Positions 10,265-20,499 are shown, counted from the stretch's first letter. The stretch is DNA of 20,992 nucleotides from Hydnum rufescens UP504 (GCA_014904985.1 MU129256.1:21748-42739); one strand, 5' to 3'. Notes: a model not told the origin generated them from the letters alone. Numbers and translations: made by a program.

Positions 10265-13216
10265 CTAGGGCTGAGAGAACATGCATAGGGAATGCTGGAC
10301 TTCAGCAAGAGAATCAAGAGCTTGTGCAAAGCAAAGCTTTGCACTCATTTCAGCAAGACTTTTGGCAAGGGGAGAAATATGCAACTCAGGATTAAGAGTG
10401 TGTGGAAGAAAAAGCAGAGATGATTCTGGAGACAAGGGGGTGTCTGTGATTATATTGACAGTGATGAGTGAGGCCATTTCAGGCATGTATACCTGTTGGA
10501 TAGAATGAAATGCAGCTATGTGATTAGACAGTGCAAGTCAACAGCTTTGAATATTCACAGATTGGGTGCTTGTGGATAGCGATCCAACTGCTGCAACATC
10601 CCTCGCTAGCCACTGCCTCCACAAGAACAAGTGAGACAAAACAAGTCTAGGTGAAACAACATTATGGATACATACTGTGCCTCCTTGATCTCCAGACCAC
10701 CACACAGAAATGATGTGGCACTCGTATCATGGATAGCATGACCACCAGTCAATGACAAGTGGCTCTGCTCTGATTCCAGCAGTTCTAGCCTGATATCCAC
10801 TTGTGTTTTAGCTGACCGCAATGGAATAGTGAGGTCCTGGGAATGGAGATACTGATATGCAGAAAAGTATTACTCACACAAAGACCTAATGTAGTAGGGA
10901 TTTGGCTTGGAACAATCTGCTTCCCATGCCAATATAGTATTCTCATACTCTTGAACCATTGCTGGGTCCAGTCCACCTGTAAATGACTTGAACTGTTCAA
11001 CATGCTTTGCACTCTCAACTTGGGCAGTCTTCAGCTTTGTAAGAAGAGATTTCCCTGTGTAAGAAGGTGTGATGTTGGTAAAAGAAAATGTAAGATGACA
11101 AGGGAACCCACCCAACCCAATTTCCTTGTGGAAATTCTTGTCACCAAGAAGATTGTCCAATGTATCATGACATGCACCCTCACTCATCTCCTTTGTACTG
11201 TTTTCAGTGATGTTAATCTCTGCCCATTCCCATTCAATGCCTTCACCATCCATGTGACCAACACCAGGGGTGAAATTAAGGGAATATAAGACACTGCATT
11301 CAGATTTATGGGCAAGTGCATGAAGTTGGGAAGAAAGAGTTTGACAATGTGTGTATCCAAATCACACCACAGTTCAGGAGGGAGCTGGGGCATGTGTTGC
11401 CTAATATTTGTCCAGTATTGGCAGATGAGATTGTATGAAAGCACAAGAAATGGTGGAGAATAGCCTTGGAGTGCAGAGAATATGATATAATCCATGTTAG
11501 AAAAGCTGAAATCATATTGAGCCATCATGGACCATAGATGGTCATCCAATCAATGCACCATTCACCCTTCTGGAGGTCACCTATTCCAAGAGGACGAAGA
11601 AACCCATGATGTGTGCAGATCAAAGCTCCCACCCCAGTAATGCAGAGGCCCTTAGAATTCTTCATATTCGTGTGATCAATGCAGTGAGGCCACTGCAAGT
11701 TGGCATCTATGTAAGCTTGTTAATAGTGAACAAGACATGGCTCGGATGGGACTTACCTCAGTCTGGGCACCTTGCTGCATGAGAAATCATTTGTACAGCT
11801 CATTCTTGACAAAATACAACCATCCAGTCCTGAGATCAACATCGATGACTGTATTCAAACAATTTTCAGACAAAAATTGGTGTCATTAGCCTGAAAGTAT
11901 GTGTACAGATATCTGCCCAGGATAACAACATAAAACACCATGGCATCCTAAACATTATCAACTCACTGAAGTTCCTGAGGTGATTTCTCCCAATTGGGGG
12001 GGAGGTTTATATCTGGATTGGGGCACACAGGACATGTAATTGCAAGTTTGCCAGGCTTCATGCCATCAGTACCACTTGGGTCATGTGCACATCTGCCATG
12101 CTTCAATAATTTGAGATTTTGCCATTCACAGATAATGTGAAGGAAGGAAATATATCAGGTCTGAGGGGTGTAGTGAGTACCAGGCAATAAACAGGCAAGT
12201 GGGAAATCACCTGCAGATTTGATAAACCAGTGTTGTCAGTTTCCCTTTCGAGCACACAGTAGAACTGGTGCACAGATAATTTGGACTGAAGACTGAGGAG
12301 ATGGAAGTGGCAGAGTACATCAAAAGTAGCACATGTTTGCAGTGAAACAATGGTCACTGGGAACCAACCAGAATGGAGTAGTTGGATATGAGTGTGAGCA
12401 GTAGAGCAATTGCAAAAATAAACTGAAACTCTGTGAAGGCCATTTATGTGAATCACAGTGAATGATGACATGCCTTTCTTTGGATTTGGGCAGGGACAAT
12501 TGCCATGGCTGAGCTGTACCATGAGACCTAACTCGAAAAGGGACATGTCTTCAAAGCAGCCACTGTCCCATTTCTTTTGTGTTGGATGCATGAGAGATGT
12601 CAAAGCACAAACAAATACATAGGCCTGCCTTGATTTGATGTAGATGGAGGTGGTGATGATGATCAATGCAACAATTCTGACACAGTGGACCTCTGTTGAA
12701 GCACTGCTGACATTGATAAATAGCCTGTACATTATTATTACAGCATTCTTCACATGATCCAGATGAGAAGCCTTGTCTGCTGTTGCAGAACAGCAAGGCA
12801 TCAAGGTATTCATCTTGCAGGGTTTCCATTGTTTCAGGGGCTCATCCTAAACATTATTTCAACCCATGAAAGTCATGCTGTAGAGAAAAACACACCATAT
12901 TGGCATAATGCTTGCATGGGGTGGGACCTGGCAAATAGTGCACAGTGCCAAGGTCATCATTATCATCTGGGATGTCCTGACCAAAATCTGGACCAGAAAT
13001 TGGGGACAAGTGTGAGGAGTTGGGCCTGGGGAGTTTATCAGGAGTTGCTGGAACAATGAGACAATCAGAGATGAGGACAGGTTCAGATGAAGTAGTGGAA
13101 ACATGGTGGACAGTGGCTTGACTTTGGAGCTCAAAGTCATGAACAAAAGTGAGTTTGGCCTTCTTAGCTGGCCGATGTGTCCTACCCATGAGGAACTCAA
13201 CACTGGAACTAGCCAT
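10265..13216 (-). pseudogene. KDZ-family transposase with CxC2-type cysteine cluster, inactivated
   Basis: A DNA transposase of the Kyakuja-Dileera-Zisupton superfamily (RNase H-fold). Proposed start ATG at 13216 (MASSSVEFLMG). Exons: 13216-12629, 12573-12211, 12160-11967, 11912-11757, 11692-11559, 11505-11112, 11054-10878, 10836 onward; the introns are 41-64 nt, mostly GT-AG, the first GC-AG. Exon 1 holds the cysteine cluster (CEEC, CQQC, CQNC, then His-rich; about 12754-12630). Later landmarks: CPVCPNPDINLP, NDTNFCLK (Asp at 11882-11884), ITGVGALICTHHGF, GDLQKGE, SNMDYIIFSALQ, LSYNLICQYW, DGEGIEWEWAEIN, KPNPY, QQVYMPEMASL. Damage: stops at 12854-12856, 12842-12844, 12155-12157 and 11787-11789; frameshifts near 11870 and 11303; Asn (11430-11432) where the family has Asp in LSYD-C-W. 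The C-terminus appears truncated near 10265. From family knowledge, Asp/Asp/Glu catalysis is expected, so the Asp to Asn change alone should inactivate it. Confidence 0.9.
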
Positions 13217-13234
13217 TCCAAACAGTGTCACATA

Positions 13235-13439
13235 GTGTTGCCACAACTCAACTTGACTCGACTCGACTTCGGAGCAACTTCTGGCAACTTGACTTGTGAC
13301 TTGAGTCAGCTCAAGCTGCACATCATTGCATTCATTTACTGGAGTCATAGGAATGACTTGACTCGACTTGACTTCAGAATGACTTCTGGCAACTCGACTT
13401 GTGACTTGGGTTGGTGTGAGTCACAAGTCATGGCAACAC
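13235..13439. mobile_element. MITE-like element with TA target duplication
   Basis: Terminal inverted repeats GTGTTGCCA (13235-13243) and TGGCAACAC (13431-13439) are flanked by TA on both sides (13233-13234, 13440-13441). The similarity extends inward imperfectly (ACT, then GACTC-like repeats). The interior is rich in ACTTGACTCG-type repeats, with one stretch duplicated (near 13253-13300 and 13358-13410). The size of 205 bp and the TA duplication fit a non-autonomous Tc1/mariner-like element. It sits just upstream of the KDZ start codon. There is no coding capacity of its own. Confidence 0.6.
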
Positions 13440-13441
13440 TA

Positions 13442-13953
13442 ATAGTGTGTGGTGGTCTGGGGATCTCAAATTCTTAATCAAAAAATCCCTAAACAGTGGT
13501 CAAACAAAGCCCACAATATTTCTTAGATTTTTTAAGAGTGTAGTAGGATATGTCATCTATGGACTTGAGATCTGTCTGTCTGAAAAAAATATATCTATAT
13601 ATGCTGCTTGAGTTCCCACTCATGCATATGTGTATGGAAACAGATTTGGGGTGAGAGAGGCACTGGGGATCACAATAACTCACTTTCAGGGCCCTTTTCT
13701 CATGTGACACCTAGTACTTATTACAATACATACCATTGGAATGTGTGACAACAGGCAGTAGTCTTTAATGCAAATGTTGTATGCAGATATTCATAGCATG
13801 TCATGATTGTGATTTCACTGATTTCAAGTGGTGGCATAAGCATGAGATTACAGCCAAAAGAAAACCAGTTGATAACATAAGCATCTCTCCATGATGTTGA
13901 TTGATGCCCTCCTGGAAACAACCAGAGGTAACAGGAACAATTGTTCTGGTTTA
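13442..13953. other. Intergenic stretch, nothing recognised
   Basis: AT-leaning, CpG-poor sequence between the MITE-like element and the end of the eL36-like gene. Minus-strand frames at 13489-13710 and 13721-13921 show no family motif. The part next to 13953 would be the 3' untranslated region of the eL36-like gene. Confidence 0.4.
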
Positions 13954-14397
13954 TTAATGTGCATGGTGGGATTCCACAGTGATGGTGGACAGCTCTTCAA
14001 GCTTGTGCTTGGAGCACAGAAGCTGTAAAATAGTTGTGTGAAAAATGTGTGTTCAGCACCAGATAAATGGGATAATTTTGTGAAGGGTTGGGGGATCATG
14101 TACTCTCTTCTTGGTCAATTTTTGTGCCTTCTTGTCCTATTAGAAGTGCATAAATAAGTCAGAATCCCACCACACAGATGTACATATGGAAGTCTTTGAA
14201 GTAAGGAAATGTACCTTGCTGTTTTGGAGTAATTCCATCACCCAGTGCTTGTATGGAGCATAGCTGGCCACCTCATGAACAATTGACTGCACCAGCTTTT
14301 GCTTTGGTGACTGAATGCCCTTTGCAGCCTTTTTGATGGGAGTTGTGGGGTGTCCCTTGTTAGTGCCAACACGGAGGTCTACATACAATACGGCCAT
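13954..14397 (-). pseudogene. Ribosomal protein eL36-like gene, full length but diverged
   Basis: Similar to eukaryotic large-subunit protein eL36 (RPL36). Three exons: 14397-14215, 14136-14104 and 14022-13954, with introns 14214-14137 (78 nt) and 14103-14023 (81 nt); both start GTACAT and end AG. The joined frame gives 94 residues with no internal stop, close to the roughly 100 usual for the family. Landmarks: TNKGHPTTP near the N-terminus, HEVASYAPYKHWVMELLQNSK in the middle (family signature PYE-[KR]-R-x-x-[DE]-x-x-[KR], here altered), DKKAQKLTKKR, and the C-terminal block SKHKLEEL with ending ESHHAH. About three residues seem missing at the second junction. Many conserved Arg are now His, Gln, Trp or Cys. 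Retained introns rule out a simple processed copy. Whether it is still expressed cannot be told; I infer a pseudogene because basic RNA-contacting residues are lost. Confidence 0.85.
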
Positions 14398-15143
14398 TAA
14401 GACCATAGGACTTGGGGGTTTTTTCCTTGTTTGATGTATTTTGAGATTTTGAAGAACATTTTCTCACAGAGACAAGTGTGACTAAATGGACTTGCCAATG
14501 CCCCTATTCCCCTCTCACTTAGTAATCAGGGGAAGTAATTGTTTCTAGCCTTCAGAGGTTTGAAGTACTGCTGATGTAAGTATCATCATGCTTGCAGTCA
14601 ACAGCTAAGGCTCTGAGTGGTTTGGTTTGGGTTTGGTTTCACTTGGTAACCATACAGTTGAGAGTACTGGGGGGCCCCAAACCACAACCAGTACATTCAA
14701 ACTGTGGTTACAGTCAGGAACCACGACTCGTTGCTACAAATATGCAAGCCAGCATATATACTGCAATATATATCAATCTCTGTGGGTTGGATACTTCCAC
14801 ATTTGACCAATACCCAAAGAATCCATCTTCAGCCAAAAGTTCTGGTGTTCTTGGGAGAGATCCTGGATGGGTGCTATATATCATGTCAGGCTGCCTACAG
14901 GTAATGGTAAGGCCTAAAGTGGTCCTTATACAGGATTATAAGTTATGTGTGTCTGCTCCATTCCCCACTCTGATTGCTTGTTCTCCCTTGAACTCCTATT
15001 GTTTCTGTCACCTCCATGGATCTGGCATTGCCAACTTTGTCTACCATACAGCTGAGAGCCATGCTTCCTTGTTTCTTGGGGGGGGGGGGCATAGAGCATA
15101 TGCATATAGGGTGGAATGTCTGAATATGGTCTGTCTGGGTTTA
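14398..15143. other. Intergenic stretch; includes a G12 run
   Basis: No gene I can support. A + strand frame of 186 codons (14592-15152) has no recognisable motif and overlaps the 3' side of the minus-strand gene beginning at 15873; I regard it as chance. A run of 12 G lies at 15078-15089. Upstream sequence of the eL36-like gene would start at about 14398, but no promoter element stands out. Confidence 0.45.
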
Positions 15144-15873
15144 TTACATTGAACTTAGCTTTGTGAAGGCTGGGCAAGCTTTGACAAAGTTGACTAGGCA
15201 TCGTATGCCTTTCATCACTCTATTGATGGCACATGAACAGTAACACAAGTGAGCAAGGGCAGGGATGAGAGAAAGGAATGTGATGTATCCACACAACTGA
15301 GCCTGGCCTGCAGCTCCAAGTGCACCCAATTCTCCATGCCACATTTGTTCACTAGCCCTACAAGGAGTTTGTACAGCCCAGAGTGTCCAGGGGATCACCT
15401 CTGTGAACACATATACTTCTTCATCATAATAGTGAAGGCTATGAATGACGGACAGGCAATGTGGCAATGTGCCCAAAGGTTCTGGATTGAGATTTAGTGC
15501 ACAAATGGGATGCAGGTCTCTATGATTCAAGCAGGGGATGACCACTGTTAGCAATGACAATGGTGAAGCATAATACACCTGCAACTCACTCTGCAAGTAT
15601 GTGGATTTCATGCTGAAGAGCAGGGGTGATCTGAGAAGGACTCATCCTAGTGAGTGGCTCTAAAAGCTCTATGAGGTATCAAAGGAGAACTTCCAGCTGT
15701 GCCAGCATCCTTTTGTCCCCCACGATCTTCTAAATTATACCAAGGTAAGGGAGTAAGTAATGCAAGATGGTTAATGGGAGTTTGCTGATGCGGTATAGGC
15801 CTGTACTGACACTGTTGATCCTCTTGATGACCTCCAATATGGCGTTGATCTTGGCTCTAATATCTGTATCCAT
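15144..15873 (-). CDS. Unrecognised three-exon reading frame, no internal stops
   Basis: I do not recognise the family. Exons 15873-15741, 15668-15590 and 15519-15144 (133, 79 and 376 nt) join through two canonical GT-AG introns: 15740-15669 (72 nt) and 15589-15520 (70 nt; GTGAGT donor, CTAAC branch site, TAG acceptor). The phases match and the result is 195 residues followed by TAA TAA. The unspliced frame has two stops, both removed by the first intron. The start MDTDIRAKINAILE is a choice; an in-frame ATG lies 11 codons upstream. The N-terminal half looks helical and hydrophobic; the C-terminal half includes YYDEEVYVFTEVIPWTLW and ends NFVKACPAFTKLSSM. It could be an exon group of a larger gene, an element passenger gene or an old relic. 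Confidence is in the exon structure, not in function. Confidence 0.5.
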
Positions 15874-16699
15874 GGGGAATGTAACAGATAGCATTCTCAG
15901 CAGACTGTACTGTGGTCAATGCACTTGCAACTTGCAAGACAGCTTCTTGGAAAGCAAGAGCATCTGTTGGATTCTGGCTTGTGAGGTGCAGACTATCCTG
16001 TGGGGAGAAGATGCGACTGATTCACCTAGAGCTCCCAGGGGTCCTTGGGCAGTTAGGTAACTGTGGATGGATCAACTGGAACCCTGCAGCCACAACTGAT
16101 GGTTTTTGGATTCAATTTGAGATGGACTTCTGGAGAATGAATGACTTACTTAAAGTGCTGGATGGTGTAGTAGAACAAGCCGCTGCTGGATTGCTAGTCT
16201 GGCGGTACCACTTTACCCGCAAACTGAATCCTGCCTCTGGGTCTTCGGAGGACACTTCTTCAAGTGCTCATACAGTGGCAACCCTTCTCCCTCCAGGGTG
16301 AATACAAACTCAATATTGAGTTTGCTGGGAATTTCATTTTGGAACATCAAATTCTCACTGATGAATTTAAATCCTCAACCTTAGTAAGTTTCCAGGTAAT
16401 AATGTCACGAAGGGTGTTGAGAGCCTTGAGGGGGCTTGCCCACAATGGAATGATGCCAAATGATTGTCAATGATATCCAGAATGACCTCGAAGTGGTTAA
16501 CACATTTGTACTTTTAATATGTGTGTGAAGGACTCATGGATAGGGGGACTCCATTGCTCCCACCATTGTGGACATCATTGACATCTCATTTGATCATGGA
16601 AGGGGTATTGTACCTGTTGTAGTGATCATCCAGTGTGCATGCAAGCAAGTCCTCTCCCTCTCCTCATCCCAGCTCCTCCCACATTCATGGTCTATCAAA
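15874..16699. other. Intergenic stretch, slightly richer in CpG
   Basis: No gene assigned. Frames such as + 15767-16060, + 15912-16301 and + 16264-16473 show no motif. A minus-strand frame near 16275 reads YEHLKKCPPK, faintly like a zinc-finger His/Cys segment, too short to call. A few CpG dinucleotides cluster at about 16010-16250, more than in the neighbouring DNA. Confidence 0.35.
16305..16324. repeat. Perfect 20-bp palindrome
   Basis: CAAACTCAATATTGAGTTTG reads the same on both strands with no loop. It could be a dimeric protein-binding site or chance; there is no neighbouring gene start to interpret it with. Confidence 0.85.
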
Positions 16700-19600
16700 A
16701 TGCCCCTGCAGACCTGGGCCACTTTGATGAGTCATAAAGCCTTCATGGATAGCTACAGTGAGGAATACTTTCAGTCTCACCAACTTGGAAAGATGGCAAG
16801 GGATGATTTTTTTTGCAAAATTTTCCAGGACTACTTTCAGAAGTACCACTGGAGTTTAAGCGATAAAGACAAGTCATCCCCTGATTCCACATATATTGAG
16901 CCCAAGACTCAAGAGGGATTAAATGCTAAGGAAAAATTGATCCATGACAAGAAGGGGGTGCATGCTTACTAGTATGACCTTAAGGTAATCAGCTAATTGG
17001 TCTTAGGTGATCTGGCGATGGTTCAGGTGGCAATGGAATTCCAAGTGGAAGTCTCATCCATGAACAAAATCGATGGAGACAACCACGATTCCTGTTGCAA
17101 TGGCAGCCCAGCTCAGAGCAAAGCTTGTAGTTCCAAAACCAAAGCATTTGCACAGCAAGCAAGTGTACTCACAGCTATACTACAATGAGAAGATCAAGGA
17201 CAAGATTGAAGAGTACTGGAGTCACAAGTCCAAGCCCAAGTCCTCTAAAGTTGTTGCCAGAGCTCTTGTTACGAATAGACTCTTTGATTTGGAGGAAGAT
17301 GCCATCAAACAGAAGGTGGCCGATGAGCGTGAGTGCTTATATCAAGAGGCATATCAGGAGTGGTTGAAGGTTTGAGAGGAAGCAGGTTCTATTGAGCACC
17401 AGCAAGCATGAGTTTTGGTTTACGTCCAGTATTGCCAAAGCTAACCTCATCTGGCTGTTTGCAGTGTTATTGATAACCTGAACACATATGTTATGGTGTT
17501 CATGAGGGAACTTGCCACTGCAAGTGGACTATCATGCATGCTCCTTATTGGTGGTCCATTGCTAAACATGCAGGGTGATATCAGTGTCACACAGTAAGTT
17601 TTTTGTTTGCTATTCCTTGGCAGAATCTCAATTGCTATATAGTGTCCATCATGGTGTAACAGCCAGAGCAAACCCAATGGACTTTGGCACACACTCATGT
17701 ATGCTCTTCCATGAGACACTTATTCCTGCCTATGTCAATTTTCTTCGATTGGTTTATCATGAGTTGACTGCAAGCATATATGACTTGGGTGAAATCTAAC
17801 TCTATGATCAATAAAGCAAAAGAGGACCAAATCTCTTGTTATGTGGGCATGTCTACAAGTATGATGGCAGGAGGGTCCAGTGGAGGTGGAGCTGATGGTG
17901 GCCCCATGGACACTGACCATGTGGAGAGTCCAGACTCCACATTTACAAGCCCGCTGTCAAAGTTCTATGCCCCCCCTCATGCCTCAACCCCCAAATCTCT
18001 TTATCACTTGTCTCCCTCTTGTACCTCAAGCCCCAAATCTCTCCGTAACCTGTCCCCTTGAGAGTTGCCAGGTTCAGATGAAGACTCTGATGAGTTGTCC
18101 AATGAAGCTCTCCCTGGAAGAAATCTGTGCTCATAATATTGTGTGAAATCAAAACCTCATGGCCTCATTGGGGCTCAACAAAGATATTCTTGGGATTATG
18201 TCTCCCAAAACACCGACTTTGCAGTCTCAAAAATCTTCACTTTTGAAATGCAAGTCCTTGCCCACAGCTGACTTGAATGAGCATGAACACTGACAAAGTT
18301 CTTGATTTTTGTGATCATCATCTGAGCCATCTCCTGAGCTATCCCTACCTATTTCTTCAAGACTCAACACTGTGCCATTGATTCTGAGTCACCTTGGGAC
18401 TGCCCCTCCTGTCTCAGCAGCTCCCTTGGCTGACAAACACTGTGAGGATTCCATGAGTCCAAACAGTAGTCAAAATACTTTGGCCAATGAATGTGATCCC
18501 TCATCTCATTTATGTAATGCTAGTGATGAGCTAGTGGATGCCATTGCACCAAACACCTCCCTGGCTCCCACACCTCAAAAACCCCTGCACAATGATCTCA
18601 CTCAGCAAATGGTCTTGCAGACCACTCTTATGCCAGAAAATCATCCCTGCAACGCACTCTGGGATGAGCCACAGCATCAGCATCACTACAATAGTAGGAT
18701 GCAAGATGGGAATCCGAGTGATGAAGCTCTGAATGATGTGACTCTGAATGACAAAGTCATGAATGACAAAGTCATGAATGACAAAGTCACAAATGACCAG
18801 GTCATGAATGACAAAGCTGTAAGCGACCAAGCCATGACTGACAAAGCTGCAACTGGCAAAGCCACAACCAACAAAGCTGCAACTGACAAAGCTGTGACCA
18901 ACAAAGCTGCAACTGACAAAGCTGTGACCAACAAAGCTGCAACTGACAAAGCTGTGACCAACAAAGCTGCAACTGACAAAGCTGTGACCAACAAAGCTGC
19001 AACTGACAAAGCTGTGACCAACAAAGCTGCAACTGACAAAGCTGTGACCAACAAAGCTGCAACTGACAAAGCTGTGACCAACAAAGCTGCAACTGACAAA
19101 GCTGTGACCAACAAAGCTGCAACTGACAAAGCTGTGACCACTGAAGCTGCAACTGACAAAGCTGTGACCAACAAAGCTGCAACTGACAAAGCTGTGACCA
19201 CTGAAGCTGCAACTGACAAAGCTGTGACCAACCAAGCCATGAATGACAAAGCTGTGAACGATGTAGCGATGAGCTTCATTGGTGACAAAGCTCCCAGTGG
19301 CAACACCCCCTACACCATCCAGGAGGGGGTGCAGGGCCTTTCACTGGAGAAATTGTTCTCTGTCACCCATCCTGGGGATCTTCCCTCACCTTCTACTCAG
19401 TCACACTCTTCACTCTCCCAACCTTCACCCCCAGCACCCTCTACCTTGATGAGTGCCAGCTTGATGCCAGAGGCAGTTGTGGAGTGACAGAACTGGCCAG
19501 TGTGGCTTGAGGCACAGTATGCCCAACTGGCATCCTTGGGAGGAGAGCCAGGATGGCAGGAACTCCTTCATGCATGGGTGGAACTTGAAAGGCAATTTGG

Positions 19601-20014
19601 GTACAGTGATACTATGGTATGCCAATTAGTTTTTCAAACAATATGTAAAAACTAATCAAGTTTGAACAGGTAGGAAAGCCCATCACCTCTGGCTCCTGTC
19701 CTCCAGAGATTGCACTCTGGATTAAGAATACATGCTTGGCGATGTTCATGCCTCCAAATATACCAGCCCAGGTATTTGAGGTGACATACTGGAAATGGTG
19801 GGTCCTGTGTCAACCAAGCTGGTGTTCTAAGGATATTTGAGTCTGTGACCTCTACACTGCACCCAAGTCTGCTGACTGGTCAATTGTGAAGAAGGGGGGA
19901 AAGAATGGTATTCTTAGTGCAATAATGGCCCTCTACTTCTGGAGGATGAGCAAGGATTTTTCCCCTGACTCTAGTTGGCACCGTGCTGTGAAAGATGCTG
20001 AATGGGTAATTTGA
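16700..20014 (+). pseudogene. Large degraded gene of a repeated fungal family (family B)
   Basis: It matches my memory of an unnamed, highly multiplied family of large Agaricomycete hypothetical proteins. Possible start ATG 16700 (MPLQTWATLMSHKAFMD, then FQSHQLGKMARDDFFCKIF). Next piece 17073-17369: QVYSQLYYNEKIKDKIEEYW and LFDLEEDAIKQKVADERE. Then about 17466-17593 (IGGPLLNMQGDISV), an intron 17594-17642 (49 nt) restoring VHHGVTARANPMDF, then a Ser/Pro-rich linker (about 17850-18060). The C-terminal half is clear: a frame from 18372 to 19616 with one TGA (19485-19487), intron 19617-19669 (53 nt, CTAAT, CAG), then 19670-20014 with a TGA at 19838-19840. This half carries LASLGGEPGWQELLHAWVEL, PPEIALWIKN, YWKWWVLCQPSW, KNGILSAIMALYFWR and AVKDAEW, the order I expect for the family. 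Function unknown. Several stops and uncertain N-terminal joins mark it as dead; three of the stops could come from CGA. Confidence 0.6.
18735..19260 (+). repeat. Minisatellite inside family B: 15-bp units homogenised into a 30-bp array
   Basis: Diverged 15-bp units (NDKVM, NDKVT, SDQAM) at about 18735-18840 lead into a 30-bp unit encoding NKAATDKAVT. From 18871 to 18900 and through 18901-19140 nine copies are identical; the copies starting at 19141 and 19201 change NK to TE (CTGAAG). Diverged 15-bp units close the array. All frames on both strands are open because 30 is a multiple of three. The coding frame gives a charged Ala/Thr/Asp/Lys repeat, probably disordered. The near-perfect identity contrasts with the decayed flanks. 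Confidence 0.93.
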
Positions 20015-20499
20015 TCAAGCCTCTAACTCTATTGCACTTGTGGTGCACCTTTTTTTTAAACCCCCTGGGGGAAAAAATTAGTGCCTTATGCCCTTCATTC
20101 TTCATACAGTAGATTCCTGTGAGTCTCCTCCTCATGTTACAAACCTGCTAAATGAAAACCACTAATGAAAACCATAAATGAAAACCGCCAACGAAAACCA
20201 TAAATGAAAACTGCTGACGAAAACTGCAAATGAAAACCATGAATGAAAAGTGCAACCAACACCCCTTGAGGCCCACATCTATGTCATGAAAGGAATTTCC
20301 CCCAATTATAATGGGGGGACCAGTGCATAATCCAAATAAATATATTTCTAAATTTGGAATAATAAATAATGGGTAAATAATGGGGAATAAATAATAAAGC
20401 AGGTGTAAAAGGGTTACCATGCTTTGATGCAACAAAGTTACTGGCCATAGTTGCAACCATTCCATGGTAAGTTACTGTTCTTGTTGCAAAATATTTACA
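20015..20499. other. Intergenic, AT-rich with G and C tracts
   Basis: It contains a T-rich run (about 20050), the 13-bp array described separately, CCCCC-AATTATAAT-GGGGG at about 20300-20320 and AATAAATAAT-rich sequence at 20335-20400. It could be leader or terminal-repeat material of the gag-containing element to the right, but I see no second terminal repeat or primer-binding site to prove it. Confidence 0.4.
20151..20250. repeat. 13-bp tandem repeat, about 7.7 copies
   Basis: Units AATGAAAACCACT, AATGAAAACCATA, AATGAAAACCGCC, AACGAAAACCATA, AATGAAAACTGCT, GACGAAAACTGCA, AATGAAAACCATG and a partial AATGAAAAG keep an exact 13-bp period. Variation is mostly in the last three bases and at CG/TG positions. 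Confidence 0.9.

Noticed and set aside
10281..10508. + strand frame opposite the KDZ C-terminus
   Set aside because: It is the antisense shadow of the minus-strand stretch ending AQALDSLAEVQHSL, which fits the transposase C-terminal pattern.
14592..15152. A 186-codon + strand frame
   Set aside because: No motif or convincing introns, contains the G12 run, and its end overlaps the better-supported minus-strand gene.
15144..15873. TET/JBP dioxygenase expected beside a KDZ transposase
   Set aside because: The only intact neighbouring frame lacks a recognisable HxD...H iron-binding pattern or other dioxygenase motif.
18531..19306. Long minus-strand frames over the 30-bp array (up to 234 codons)
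   Set aside because: They exist only because the 30-bp unit has no stop in any frame; flanks show no coding signal on the minus strand.
10176..20474. Shared 13-mer CATGGTAAGTTAC at about 10178 and 20463 as possible terminal repeats of one element
   Set aside because: Similarity does not extend beyond about 13 bases and a match of this length is expected by chance in a window this size.
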